Below, one piece after another: positions 31,612 to 41,647 of a DNA stretch of 64,000 nucleotides. Under the pieces are notes generated by a model. It was not told the origin of the DNA. It saw only the letters and a list, made by a program, of their open reading frames with translations, and did no database searches. The position numbers were made by a program, and so were the translations under genes. The DNA is from Azolla caroliniana (Eukaryota; Polypodiophyta): contig JBHGNT010000013.1 in assembly GCA_043228905.1 (NCBI GenBank), positions 6,882,001 to 6,946,000 of the forward strand, given 5' to 3'. Positions within the stretch are counted from its first letter, which is position 1. Each line of letters opens with the position of its first letter.

Positions 31612-32116
31612 ATCTTAGCTTGCTAACTTGGAATATACAAGGAATTGGTGGCACCCAATTCCAGATGAAAAAGAATGTATTGGATGCTGAAATTCAACGT
31701 TGCATTGAGCCAGTGGTGCTTGATGTTATCTTGGTGTAGGAGCACCATCTAGATGGGTATAAGTCGATAAAATTGGAAGCATTTGCCTTGGGAATTGGAC
31801 CAATACATGGTCAACAACTATGGTGGATAGGCAGATTCATGGGGGGGTACTTATAGCTATGAAAGCTAAGTTTACTGCTGACTATACAGGTAGGGGGAGT
31901 TTAATAGAGGGTCGTGCTGTCTACATAAGGATAAAACATAGTGTGGGCACTTGGGCATACTGAACATATATGCCCGAAATTCAACTGTTGAAAGACAATA
32001 ATTCTAGTTGCAATTAGTGGCCAAGAAACCATATGCTAAGTTGTGGATCATTGGAGGAGACTTTAATATGGTGGAGCATCCATAAGATAGAAGAGGCAAT
32101 GCAAATGGCATGGTGC
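31608..32116 (+). pseudogene. LINE D ORF2, endonuclease domain
   Basis: The ATG at 31608 opens MNLSLLTWNIQGIGG, the first motif of the APE-like endonuclease of L1 elements; EHHLDGYKSIKLEAF and later LWIIGGDFNMVE (about 32042-32077) match further motifs. The enzyme nicks the target DNA for target-primed reverse transcription. Stops and shifts occur after about 31735. It is cut at 32116 by Copia F and resumes at 54493. Confidence 0.75.
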
Positions 32117-32792
32117 TGTTGGGATTACGGTCCCCCCGGATGGGATGGTCAGATGTCCGGGAATCGGGAATGAAGACCCGAATGAGGAGTACCCGGTATC
32201 GGAACCGGATGATGAAGACCCGATTTCGGAACCGGATGATGAAGACCCGGTTACGGAACCGGATGATGAAGACCCGGTTTCGGAACCGGATGATGAAGAC
32301 CCGGCTACGGAGCCGGATGACGAATGTACCCGGAGAGAGATCCGGATGCGAGGACATATTTGTGAATATGTTTGCCAAGGGCCCTCGAGGCTATATTTGT
32401 AAATAGCCCGAAAGTCATATGTGTATAAATATGACTTAGGGCAAATAGTTTGTTTTAGTTGTTGCTCATTTTTCTGTTTTCCACTTAAAGAGTGAGAGAG
32501 AGTGAGAGAGAGAGAGAGAAAGGAAGAGGTAGACGCCTCTGTGTAATACCGCCGCCTGTGGCGAGGACATCGAGCTCAAGGTCATCGCCTTGCAGCTCGC
32601 CATTGTACATTCCCTGCATATAGTGATAGTTGGAGTCTTGCACTCCCGTGGTTTTTCCCGTCTAGGGTTTTCCACGCTAAACCCTGTGCATTCGAGTCTC
32701 TCTCTGTGTTTTTCGATTTACTACTGCATTGATTCGTGTTTCCTCGGTTGTGGCCGAGAGGTGAAGGTTTTGGAAAGCGCCAATTCCTAACA
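32117..32792 (+). repeat. 5' LTR of Copia F
   Basis: 676 bp, TGTTGGGATTACGG...CCTAACA. Contains five units of a 27-bp minisatellite (about 32194-32330), a TATAAATA box at 32424-32431 and a GA-rich run (32490-32520). Confidence 0.92.
32194..32330 (+). repeat. 27-bp minisatellite in Copia F LTR
   Basis: Units of CGGAACCGGATGATGAAGAC plus CCGGTTT-type ends, 27 bp each: five here, four in the 3' LTR (about 53930-54030). The unit keeps an open frame (SEPDDEDPV), but no element protein uses it. Confidence 0.85.
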
Positions 32793-32795
32793 ATC

Positions 32796-32808
32796 TGGTA
32801 TCAGAGCG
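32796..32808 (+). other. Primer-binding site of Copia F
   Basis: TGGTATCAGAGCG, initiator Met-tRNA type, three bases after the LTR. Confidence 0.85.
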
Positions 32809-32823
32809 ACTGCAGTGCAGAAA

Positions 32824-32897
32824 ATGGAAGGCGGCAGCAGCGGGCAGCCGGGGATGATGGTGCTGAATGCGTAGAACTACGCCGACTGGAAGATAAA
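32824..32897 (+). pseudogene. Copia F gag, N-terminal piece
   Basis: ATG at 32824 (MEGGSSGQPGMMVLNA). An in-frame TAG at 32872-32874 precedes NYADWKIK, the expected gag N-terminal motif. The frame is cut after ATAAA (32893-32897) by chromovirus G and resumes in frame at 39950-39955. Confidence 0.8.
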
Positions 32898-33362
32898 TAT
32901 TAGAGATTAGGTACTAAAGTAAGCATAAAATAAGGATATCTCAATGATAGATCTAGAAAGAATAGAGAGAAAAGAGAGAAAGAAGGGTGCCGATCCACCC
33001 GACCACCCCCGAGCGAAGGGATCGAGACGGACTCGAGCCTCGATCGGCGTCCCATACCACCGCCTTGGCGTCGAGTCGTACCTGGACGATAGCGCGCTTG
33101 CTACAAGAGTCGTTCCACTCACGGACAGAGTCTCGACGTAGTCAATGCATGCCCAAATGAGGGTAGCTAGGCCTCTTATTTATAGTAATTCTCAAGGCCC
33201 CCAGCCATGTTCACACTTGGCCTCATGGGTTGTCTCAATCCCGAGGATTAAAAGTAATCCTCCCCTTCTTTAGACTCTTTGTTTAACCCTCACACTTATC
33301 CACGTGTATAGAATACTACGACAATTCTCACCACGGGATATTATATGGTCATGCCCGTAACA
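32898..33362 (-). repeat. 3' LTR of chromovirus G (element direction)
   Basis: 465 bp. On the minus strand it runs TGTTACGGGC...CTCTAATA, so it ends TA rather than CA. Preceded in element sense by AAAGAGGGGGAGTA. TATAAATA at 33184-33177. Confidence 0.93.
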
Positions 33363-36300
33363 TACTCCCCCTCTTTAAAACATTGCACTCTTGCAATGGA
33401 AAGTTAGGGAAGTTAGTTCTTAGAGTCGTTTCGCGTTCCCATGTGGCATCTTTGATTGATTTATCCATCCATTTTATTTTAAATTCTCGGATTTCCTTAG
33501 CACGTAATTTTTTTGTTTTAACATCGAGAATTCTTTCTGGTACATGTGGTTTAGAAGATAAATCTTCAGAAGTAACCAGAGTTTCAGTTGTAACTGTATT
33601 GTCGCCAGAACCTAGAAGTTCTTTTAGACGACTTACATGAAAGACTGGATGGATTCCAACACCATCGAGAAGAGCGAGACGATAGGCTGATGATCCAATG
33701 CGTTTGAGGACTGTAAAAGGTCCACAAAACCGTGGGGCTAACTTAGCGCACTTACCCGTAGACAATGTCTTAGAATTGTGAGGTACACGTAAAAATACCT
33801 TCTGTCCAGGGCTGAATACACGAGGTTGCCTGTGATGATCGGCATAAAAACGCGCTCTATCTTGAGCTGTTTTTATATTATCCCGTGCAATATGCAACAT
33901 ATCTTGCATATCCCGAAGAAAGTTTTGCGTACTTCGCAACTCATCATGATGTATATTAACATCAATCGGGGCTCGTGGCTGAAATCCATACATCAACATA
34001 AAAGGACTATATCCCGTCGACGTATGCTTGGAGCTGTTATAAGCAAACTCCAAAATTGGGAGGTAACGTTCCCATTTTGTTGGTTTTGCACCAACGTATG
34101 CTTGAAGCATGTCCTCAATAATTTGATTTACTCGTTCTGTCTGTCCATCGGATTGAGGATGATCCGTGGAGCTCATGCTCAACGTAGTTTCTAACTTCTT
34201 AAAGACTTGCGTCCAGAAGTCACTAGTAAACTTCGGATCTCGGTCACTCACGATATCCATCGGTAACCCGTAAAAACGAAATAACTCATCAACGAATTGG
34301 TAAGCCAATTCAGGAGCTGTTACCGTGGTTTTAGTAGCAATAAATCTGGCCATTTTAGTTGGTCTGTCAACCAAAACCCATATGGCATCATGACCTTTTT
34401 GGGTGCGAGGAAGGCTAACAATAAAATCCATGGATATACTTTCCCACTTATTATTGGGAATGTCCAAGGGATGTAAAAGTCCTGCGGCTTTAAGTCGCTC
34501 GGCTTTGTTAACCTGACATTGGTGACATTTAGTCACATAGCTATGTATGTCAGGACGCATCTTAGGCCAATAAAATTGAGTGGAGATGAGAACGAGTGTA
34601 CGATGTATTCCAGGGTGCCCTGCTGAGGGTGCATCATGGCATTCAAAAAGAATTCTCTTTTTGACCTCAGGTAAATCTGGAACACAAACCTTCCCATTAC
34701 GGTAGAGCAGACCGTTAGCAATGTGGAAGTATTCCTTCGAGGGTGTGGTGGTGTCTGTTCCAGACTCGACTCTTGCCCAGTATTTTGCAAAATAATTGTC
34801 ATCAGGATACTTTCCTCGAAGGTGATCATAAAGATCTGATGTTATTTCAGTGAAGCTAAGCATGTTAACTTCACGGATGCGACTTAGTGCATCAGCGACA
34901 GTATTCATGGAACCTTTACGATATCGTATGGAAAAATCAAAGTCCTGGATGAGATCAGCCCATCGTGCCTTACGACCTTTCAGGTCTTGTTGGTCACAAA
35001 AATATTTCAAGGACTCGTGGTCTGTAGTTACCACAAAGCGATTTCCATAAAGATAATGGCGCCATGTTTTGAGCGCATGTATAACCGCAAATAATTCCTT
35101 TTCTTGAACAGTATACCGACATTGAGCAGAATCAAGTTTCTTACTCTCGAATGCTATTGGTTTACCATCTTGATACAAGACAACACCAATAGCATAATCG
35201 CTTGCGTCGGTTTCAACCTCAAAAGGTTTTGAAGGATCGGGTAAAAGAAGTGAAGGAGCCTTGCATACCAAGTCCTTGAGTTCCTTAAAGGCGAGGTCTA
35301 GTGTAGCATTCCACACAATAGGTTTTGTAGACTTACGCGTTTGACCTTTTAGAAGATCAGTAAACGGCGTCGTCAATTGTGAGTAATTACGAAGAGATTT
35401 TCGCAAAAATCCGACAAAACCAAGGAATGATCGAACTTCTCGAATATTCCGAAGAGTGGGCCAAAGCTTGATTTTCTCGATGCGAGAAGGATCAATTTCA
35501 ACTCCTCGTTCGGTTATGAGATGTCCAAGATAAGTAATTGATTTCTTGAAGAACTCACATTTTGAGATCTTCGCGTAAAATTGTTTGTCACGCAATATTT
35601 GTAAAACAAAGCGGACATGTCTAGCATGTTCTTGTAATGTACGGCTATAAACTAAAATATCATCTAAGAAGATAACGACAAATTTTCCAAGTTGTTCTCG
35701 GAAAATGTCATTCATTTCTTGTTGAAATGTAGCCGGAGCATTGGTCAAACCAAAAGGCATAACCAAAAACTCATAATGGCCGTAGCGCGTACGAAATGCT
35801 GTTTTAGGAACATCGTCCTCACTTATTCGTATTTGATGGTAGCCAGTACGGAGATCAAGTTTCGTAAAATACCGAGCTCCCTGGAGACGGTCAATTAGAT
35901 CGTCAGCCCGGGGCAATGGGTACGAATTCTTGATCGTCACTTTATTCAAGCGTCGGTAATTAATACACATACGCCATGTGCCCTCTTTCTTTTTAACCAA
36001 GAGAACTGGTGCACCCCATGGAGATTTACTATAACGTATATAACCCATTCGTAAATAGTCCTTAAGTTGCTTAGCTACCTCATCCTCTTCAGATCGACTT
36101 AGGCGATACGGAGGTATACTAATGGGTGCAATGCCAGGTACAATATCTATACGATGGTCTATATTACGTTTAGGAGGTAAACCATCGGGTAGTTCACTTG
36201 GAAAAACATCACGAAAATCGTTTACGATTTCATCAAGTTGTTTTTGTTCAAAATATGTTAATTGACCCGAGACATTATCGATATTGTAAACGTGAATGTC

Positions 36301-36621
36301 CGGATCAAGTACACAATAAAATAACGTAGAACAAGACAACTCGGATATTGATGGACACGAGGAAACAATCGAGAGGGATTGTTTTGTTACACATTGAATA
36401 AAATGCGTACAATCGTTGAGTACAAAAGAAATGGAATGGCGAACCCAATCAATAAATAAAGAAGAGCTTTTATTATAAAACCAGGGATAACCCAGTATTA
36501 CATCGGTGGTACTAAGATTCATTACATGGAAGTCTACTTCCTCTATATAGGTATCAATAGAAATTCCTAAAGAATGAATCGCCCCGTTGATGTGTTGTAC
36601 TCTTCCATCAGCCAAGTGCAC
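33349..36621 (-). CDS. Chromovirus G pol: RT-RNase H-integrase-chromodomain
   Basis: 1090 residues counted from the first Met, but the frame is open right back to the amber codon at 36664. It starts in the protease C-terminal half (VILGYPWFY), then RT with [19 protein letters not shown] and the catalytic FLDDILVYS, RNase H ([19 protein letters not shown]), and integrase with HHCC ([11 protein letters not shown] through CHQCQ) and core residues ([37 protein letters not shown]). It ends with a chromodomain ([26 protein letters not shown]). All catalytic residues are present. Confidence 0.93.
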   Translation of the reverse strand: MHLADGRVQHINGAIHSLGISIDTYIEEVDFHVMNLSTTDVILGYPWFYNKSSSLFIDWVRHSISFVLNDCTHFIQCVTKQSLSIVSSCPSISELSCSTLFYCVLDPDIHVYNIDNVSGQLTYFEQKQLDEIVNDFRDVFPSELPDGLPPKRNIDHRIDIVPGIAPISIPPYRLSRSEEDEVAKQLKDYLRMGYIRYSKSPWGAPVLLVKKKEGTWRMCINYRRLNKVTIKNSYPLPRADDLIDRLQGARYFTKLDLRTGYHQIRISEDDVPKTAFRTRYGHYEFLVMPFGLTNAPATFQQEMNDIFREQLGKFVVIFLDDILVYSRTLQEHARHVRFVLQILRDKQFYAKISKCEFFKKSITYLGHLITERGVEIDPSRIEKIKLWPTLRNIREVRSFLGFVGFLRKSLRNYSQLTTPFTDLLKGQTRKSTKPIVWNATLDLAFKELKDLVCKAPSLLLPDPSKPFEVETDASDYAIGVVLYQDGKPIAFESKKLDSAQCRYTVQEKELFAVIHALKTWRHYLYGNRFVVTTDHESLKYFCDQQDLKGRKARWADLIQDFDFSIRYRKGSMNTVADALSRIREVNMLSFTEITSDLYDHLRGKYPDDNYFAKYWARVESGTDTTTPSKEYFHIANGLLYRNGKVCVPDLPEVKKRILFECHDAPSAGHPGIHRTLVLISTQFYWPKMRPDIHSYVTKCHQCQVNKAERLKAAGLLHPLDIPNNKWESISMDFIVSLPRTQKGHDAIWVLVDRPTKMARFIATKTTVTAPELAYQFVDELFRFYGLPMDIVSDRDPKFTSDFWTQVFKKLETTLSMSSTDHPQSDGQTERVNQIIEDMLQAYVGAKPTKWERYLPILEFAYNSSKHTSTGYSPFMLMYGFQPRAPIDVNIHHDELRSTQNFLRDMQDMLHIARDNIKTAQDRARFYADHHRQPRVFSPGQKVFLRVPHNSKTLSTGKCAKLAPRFCGPFTVLKRIGSSAYRLALLDGVGIHPVFHVSRLKELLGSGDNTVTTETLVTSEDLSSKPHVPERILDVKTKKLRAKEIREFKIKWMDKSIKDATWERETTLRTNFPNFPLQECNVLKRGSMLRA

Positions 36622-36663
36622 CGTGTAGGTGTGATCACTTACGGTGGGTTGGATTCCCCATAT

Positions 36664-37872
36664 CTATACCAAACGATCATTCACAAAATTGTGTGAGCTT
36701 CCCGAATCAAATAAAAATTGTACGGGAGATCCATTGATATACCCGTTTGCACGTAGTAAATCATTGGGACCCAATACATAATGAGGGAAAGAACATTGAC
36801 AATTACTCAAATGATGTGTATAGACCTGAAGGACATTAGGAATCTGACCTTTATGGTCTGTAGCTTTAGGTTTGGCGTCGTGCTCTTTTCGTTGGAGCTT
36901 ACGACATTGCTCTTTTGTATGACCCTTCTTTTTGCAGAATACGCAAAAAGGATGTTGTCGCTTATAATCGCGATCCATGAATTCGTTGGGTGTCTTGCGT
37001 TTCCCAACGAATTGCGACTGCTTAGTCCCGGGCGCTTCGTTGGGTTTGTTATGGTCCTTCTTCGAAGTGCGTTGATAGCGAAGAACTATCTCAACGGCCT
37101 CTTCGAAGGATTTTGGATCCTTATCGTGCACTATCCAGTGATAGTCCGAATTGGGGATGCCATTGACAAAACAAGCTATTAACCAATTGTCCCCTTCTAG
37201 ACCCGATTTTTGGATTTGGGTTCTAGCATGGTGGACATAGTCTTCTAGCGAGGAAAACTTCCTGCTAGAGAGGTTCATTAAGGCTTGTGCTGCCTCGGTT
37301 CGAGAGGGAGGTTGTAGAAATTGACCCTTGAAAACTGTGACAAAGTCTGTCCAGGTCTCGGGCAATCTCCCCAAAGTTCGGAGCCCACGCCACCAAGCGG
37401 CGGCCTTACCCCCTAGTTCTCGGCCGACATATGCAATCTTCGTACTATCTGGCGTGGGATAGAGCTCAAAATGAGACTCCCATCGGCCCAGCCACGTGCA
37501 GATTGCTTCTTCGGTTCTTTCCTTTTTATCTCCCGTAAATGGCTTTACGACAAATGATGGTTCACCCTGACGCTCATCAGGTCTATTAATCTCATTTTGG
37601 AGACTAATGACTCGTGCCTCGAGAGCACTTTGAGATTGCCGAAATTCGGTCAACTGCTGCGCGGTTGAACTTAGGAAATGTTGTACTTGTAAAATATACG
37701 CCTCAATGGACATTGTCCCAGGAGGATTTCCTTGAGGTCTTTCCGCTTGAGCGGAGGGCATCGGGTCGTTATTCTGAGCCATTGAATGATTATTTCTGGC
37801 AAAGAAATAAGATAAGGTCAGACAAATAGTCATAACATCTTGTCGTGGTGTAAACATATCATGGGCAAACAT
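36664..37872 (-). CDS. Chromovirus G gag-protease
   Basis: 402 residues from ATG 37872; a later Met (MAQNNDPMPS) may be the true start. The gag core includes FTGDKKERTEEAICTWLGRW, GGKAAAWWRGLR and FKGQFLQPPSRTEAAQALM. A zinc knuckle CVFCKKKGHTKEQC follows. Protease starts with QFLFDSGSSHNFV (catalytic DSG intact). TAG at 36666-36664 stops the frame seven residues later. The same frame then stays open through the whole of pol. Builds the virus-like particle and processes the polyprotein. Confidence 0.92.
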   Translation of the reverse strand: MFAHDMFTPRQDVMTICLTLSYFFARNNHSMAQNNDPMPSAQAERPQGNPPGTMSIEAYILQVQHFLSSTAQQLTEFRQSQSALEARVISLQNEINRPDERQGEPSFVVKPFTGDKKERTEEAICTWLGRWESHFELYPTPDSTKIAYVGRELGGKAAAWWRGLRTLGRLPETWTDFVTVFKGQFLQPPSRTEAAQALMNLSSRKFSSLEDYVHHARTQIQKSGLEGDNWLIACFVNGIPNSDYHWIVHDKDPKSFEEAVEIVLRYQRTSKKDHNKPNEAPGTKQSQFVGKRKTPNEFMDRDYKRQHPFCVFCKKKGHTKEQCRKLQRKEHDAKPKATDHKGQIPNVLQVYTHHLSNCQCSFPHYVLGPNDLLRANGYINGSPVQFLFDSGSSHNFVNDRLV

Positions 37873-39469
37873 TAATCGATATCATGATCTCACGTCAATA
37901 CCCCTCTAGACGTATGAGATGAGGTTCAAGATCAGGTTACTATGGTAACACAGAGGTGTTTTAAAAACCATGGGGGTGACAAATGAATGCCTTTCCCTGA
38001 TCTCTATATCGATTTTTTTCATGGCGGCTCCCCGAGGCTCAACCATGTATGTTCGCGTCATGAATAGTTTATACACGAAAAAAATGTTAACAATAACTAT
38101 GTTTCTGTGCCCACATATGTGGTTTCGGCTCTTTAAGTCCTATTACGAGGACCCCGAAGTGCACTTAGACCTAAAGTCTAAACATGTATTATAGTCATAT
38201 GTATCAACGATGTTGTATGGTGTTGGTCATATTTGAACTCGAGACCTCGAGGACAAATACATTAAACACTTGAGCCAACCAAGTAGATTGCGCGTCTTGA
38301 ATGTTTAATGTTTGAGGCGTATTCGAGATATGCGAGGCATTTGCCCCTATATGTTTTTTTAAAAGAAACATATAGGTCAAGTGGCCTTATTTCTCCCTCA
38401 TTTATTACCCACTATGGTTTTACGCTACCTACCCTCAAGCCTCGTAAGTACAATGGCATATGCCAAAGTGTAACCTAATGGTCAAGCCGAATGAGCCCTT
38501 GTGTCTTCGTAGGCTCATGTGGCCCATCACATGGTCACGTCATTACGAATGGCGCTCGTAAGAACGAGCTCATGGTGGCATCGTATCCATGTAACGAGGG
38601 GAGATGTTGGATACGTGTGTCATTAGAGCGACCCTACTTGATGTGGATCAAGCCCGACGTATTCAACATCATTTTGGCTATACGAGGTTCGTTACGTAAC
38701 GAAAGATCAAAGTGACCAACGGGAATTTCAACAATAAAAATTGTTGATAAAAGGGATGGTGACAACGCCATTCTCACAAAAATGTGAGGACGGCCACCAA
38801 AATCCTCTCCCCAATTAGGAAAACATTTGATATGAATCACGTAATCTAAAATATACACATATGTCAATATATCACATATATACGATCAGAGACGTATATA
38901 AGTGACCACATATGCGTATACTAAATGAATCGTTTTTTTTATATAGCCAACAATGATGTATTCGGGATACGTAATCGAGGCATATACCTCTACGCACACG
39001 AAACATCCGAAAATAAGGTTAAGCGTAATTCGCAATTGAGGTATTGACCTCTTACGCATAGTAAATCCAACGCATATCATTTCGAACGAAGCGAGGTATT
39101 GACCTCGTACGCGAACGTAACATATGTTCGTGAACGTAATACGCAATTGAGGTAGTAACCTCGTACGCATACGACACTCATCACATATGATTTATATGTC
39201 AAACGAGGTATTGACCTCGTGGACATATGTAAACGTTTAAGATAACCAATTAAATACCACGTCAACATCATTGAATATATGAAAAAAAAAAAAAACTACA
39301 TATTAAGTATACACATGTATAGAAGGGAGAAGAAAAATTAGATAAAAAATTAAGGAAAATTTACCGAAGTTCTTTCGCTAATCCTTGTCTGCATGAAGGC
39401 GACCGCACAACGATCAATCGCCATCCCACGCGAAGACAAAAAGAAAACCAAAAGAAACGTTAGTACATT
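37873..39469 (-). other. Untranslated leader of chromovirus G
   Basis: About 1.6 kb between primer-binding site and gag with no supported ORF. Its first part holds five GAGGT-ACCTC inverted-repeat motifs (38977-39218). A tRNA-like segment lies near 38216-38290. RNA packaging or translation signals are expected in such a leader. Confidence 0.65.
38977..39218 (-). repeat. Five GAGGT...ACCTC hairpin motifs
   Basis: The 14-mer GAGGTATTGACCTC or a near variant is found at 38977-38990 (variant), 39038-39051, 39093-39106, 39149-39162 (variant) and 39205-39218, mostly followed by TACGCA or a similar word. Each can fold as a 5-bp stem with a 4-nt loop. The spacing is 43-61 bp. Confidence 0.85.
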
Positions 39470-39484
39470 CGCTCTGATACCAAA
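39470..39484 (-). other. Primer-binding site of chromovirus G
   Basis: TTTGGTATCAGAGCG on the minus strand, initiator Met-tRNA type, adjacent to the 5' LTR. Confidence 0.85.
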
Positions 39485-39949
39485 TATTAGAGATTAGGTA
39501 CTAAAGTAAGCATAAAATAAGGATATCTCAATGATAGATCTAGAAAGAATAGAGAGAAAAGAGAGAAAGAAGGGTGCCGATCCACCCGACCACCCCCGAG
39601 CGAAGGGATCGAGACGGACTCGAGCCTCGATCGGCGTCCCATACCACCGCCTTGGCGTCGAGTCGTACCTGGACGATAGCGCGCTTGCTACAAGAGTCGT
39701 TCCACTCACGGACAGAGTCTCGACGTAGTCAATGCATGCCCAAATGAGGGTAGCTAGGCCTCTTATTTATAGTAATTCTCAAGGCCCCCAGCCATGTTCA
39801 CACTTGGCCTCATGGGTTGTCTCAATCCCGAGGATTAAAAGTAATCCTCCCCTTCTTTAGACTCTTTGTTTAACCCTCACACTTATCCACGTGTATAGAA
39901 TACTACGACAATTCTCACCACGGGATATTATATGGTCATGCCCGTAACA
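39485..39949 (-). repeat. 5' LTR of chromovirus G (element direction)
   Basis: Identical by eye to 32898-33362, with the same TG...TA ends. Followed in element sense by the primer-binding site TTTGGTATCAGAGCG at 39484-39470. Confidence 0.93.
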
Positions 39950-39954
39950 ATAAA

Positions 39955-41177
39955 GATGGAGGATTTGCTCATTGTTCGGGACCTGTATGAACCGATCGAC
40001 AGGTCGGAAATACCCAAGGGGGTACTTGAGACGGAATGGAGGCTTCTGAACCGGAAAGCCGTTGCAACCATTCGGCAATACGTCGACGTGAGCGTTCTAC
40101 AACATGTGGCGAACGACACCAACGCATATGAGATGTGGCAGAAGCTGTCGGGCCTCTACGAGAGGAAGAATGCGTTGAACCGGACCTCCCTGATGAGGAA
40201 GATAGTGAACCTCAAGTACCGGGACGGCGAGAGTATGGTGGAACACGTAAGCACGTTCATGGGATTCGTGAACCAGCTTGCAGCGATCAAGTTCCCGTTG
40301 GAGGATGCAATGCAAGCCATCATGCTGATGTGTACATTGCCGGAAAGCTGGGAGAACTTGGTGGTGACTCTCAGCACCTCCTGCACCGAAGATAACTTGT
40401 CCCTACAAACGGTAAAGACGAGCATTTTGAACGAAGAAGCGCGTCGGAGAGATAAAGAACCGGCCTCCGATCCGAAGATGCTGCTTACCGAATCGGATCG
40501 GGGAAGACAACGGAACCGGAGTCCGCAAAGACGGGAGAAGTCGGGGACCCGGTCGCAGTCAAGAGGAAGGCCCACATGCTTCCACTGTGGGAAGCCGGGG
40601 CACTTCCGAAAGAATTGTCGGCATTACCAAAAAGACAACGGAGCCGACGACACCGATTCGAAGAAGTCTTCGGAACGGAACGGTGCTTACCGGGGAGCCA
40701 CGGACCGGAATGGTTCGGATCGGCGAGGGCAGGACCGGAAAGGAACGACGACACTCGCGGCAAGTGAAGAGGAGATCATGCTCATCACCGAAGAAGGTGA
40801 ACTAAACATTGCCGGCGATGAGACTACCTGGGTGGTCGATTCCGGAGCGTCGTTCCACCTGACCCCGGAAAGAAGATACTTCTCATCCTACACAGCCGGT
40901 GAGCATGGCTGTGTTCGGATGGGAAATGAAGGTACGTGCCGGATTGCCGGCATAGGAGACGTGTGGTTGACAACCTCGACCGGATGCAAAATGTTGCTGA
41001 AGGATGTCCGACACGTTCCGGAGGTTCGATTGAACCTGATTTCGGCCGGGAGGCTAGACGATGAAGGCTACACAGGTAGCATCCGGAACTGCGTAATGAA
41101 GTTCAGCAAGGGGAGCCTGATAGTGGCTCGGGCCCGGAAAGTCAACACACTGTACCTTATGAATGCCTGGTTGTGTC
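39955..41177 (+). CDS. Copia F gag-protease, middle piece
   Basis: Open frame of about 400 residues in phase with the 32824 piece. It holds the Copia gag domain (ANDTNAYEMWQKLSGLYERKN, LMRKIVNLKYRDGESM), an Arg-rich stretch with zinc knuckle CFHCGKPGHFRKNC, and the protease with intact WVVDSGASFHLT. The GAG-pre-integrase region starts after NTLYLMNAW. It is interrupted at 41177 by Gypsy H within the codon after LC and resumes in frame at 51062. No stop within this piece. Confidence 0.9.
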
Positions 41178-41596
41178 TGTTACCGGCCGGCAAGGAGTCC
41201 AAAATACGGAGTGAAGGAATTAATTAGATATGGTTGTAAATGAGCATAGTGTGGACGGACGGACTGGAAACGGTATGCCGTTCCAGATCTGGACGGATCC
41301 CGAATAGGTGCGAGAGGCACCGTTTTGTACTACGGGCCGGAAACCTATTTAAAGGCCCGGACCCTATTGTAAGGATAGCGGATAATTAATACAGTTTATG
41401 ATGTTTACACTTTTGTCTTGATTTCCGTTCTGCAATCACTGTTATATCTTACGCGTGTAATTAACCAAGCAATCTAATCGCATAACCTACGTAAGTTGGT
41501 GTAATCGTTGAATCTTAATCCTATGCCGTAATCACCCTTTGGTGAAGTGTCTCCGTGACACCTTGTGTTAGGCCTTGTCCGGCTAAGATAATAACA
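41178..41596 (+). repeat. 5' LTR of Gypsy H
   Basis: TGTTACCGGCCGG...AGATAATAACA, 419 bp, TATTTAAA box at 41346-41353. Confidence 0.95.
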
Positions 41597-41599
41597 CAG

Positions 41600-41615
41600 T
41601 TTTGGCGACCACGAT
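41600..41615 (+). other. Primer-binding site candidate of Gypsy H
   Basis: TTTTGGCGACCACGAT, three bases after the LTR, the same 16 bases as in element B. The matching tRNA is not assigned here. Confidence 0.65.
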
Positions 41616-41647
41616 CCCTGCTTTCTCGCAGCGAACGACGGTAATGG

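Larger units (their letters stand above)
32898..39949 (-). mobile_element. Gypsy chromovirus G, minus strand, very young
   Basis: 7.05 kb, inserted in Copia F gag with target duplication ATAAA (32893-32897 and 39950-39954). Both LTRs are 465 bp and read as identical. Order in element direction: LTR, initiator Met-tRNA primer-binding site, 1.6-kb untranslated leader with hairpin repeats, gag-protease, one amber codon, RT-RNase H-integrase-chromodomain, purine tract, LTR. Apart from the amber codon it looks complete. Confidence 0.95.

Noticed and set aside
38977-39218. CRISPR-like array
   Set aside because: Repeats are only 14 bp, irregularly spaced, palindromic and inside a plant retroelement leader.
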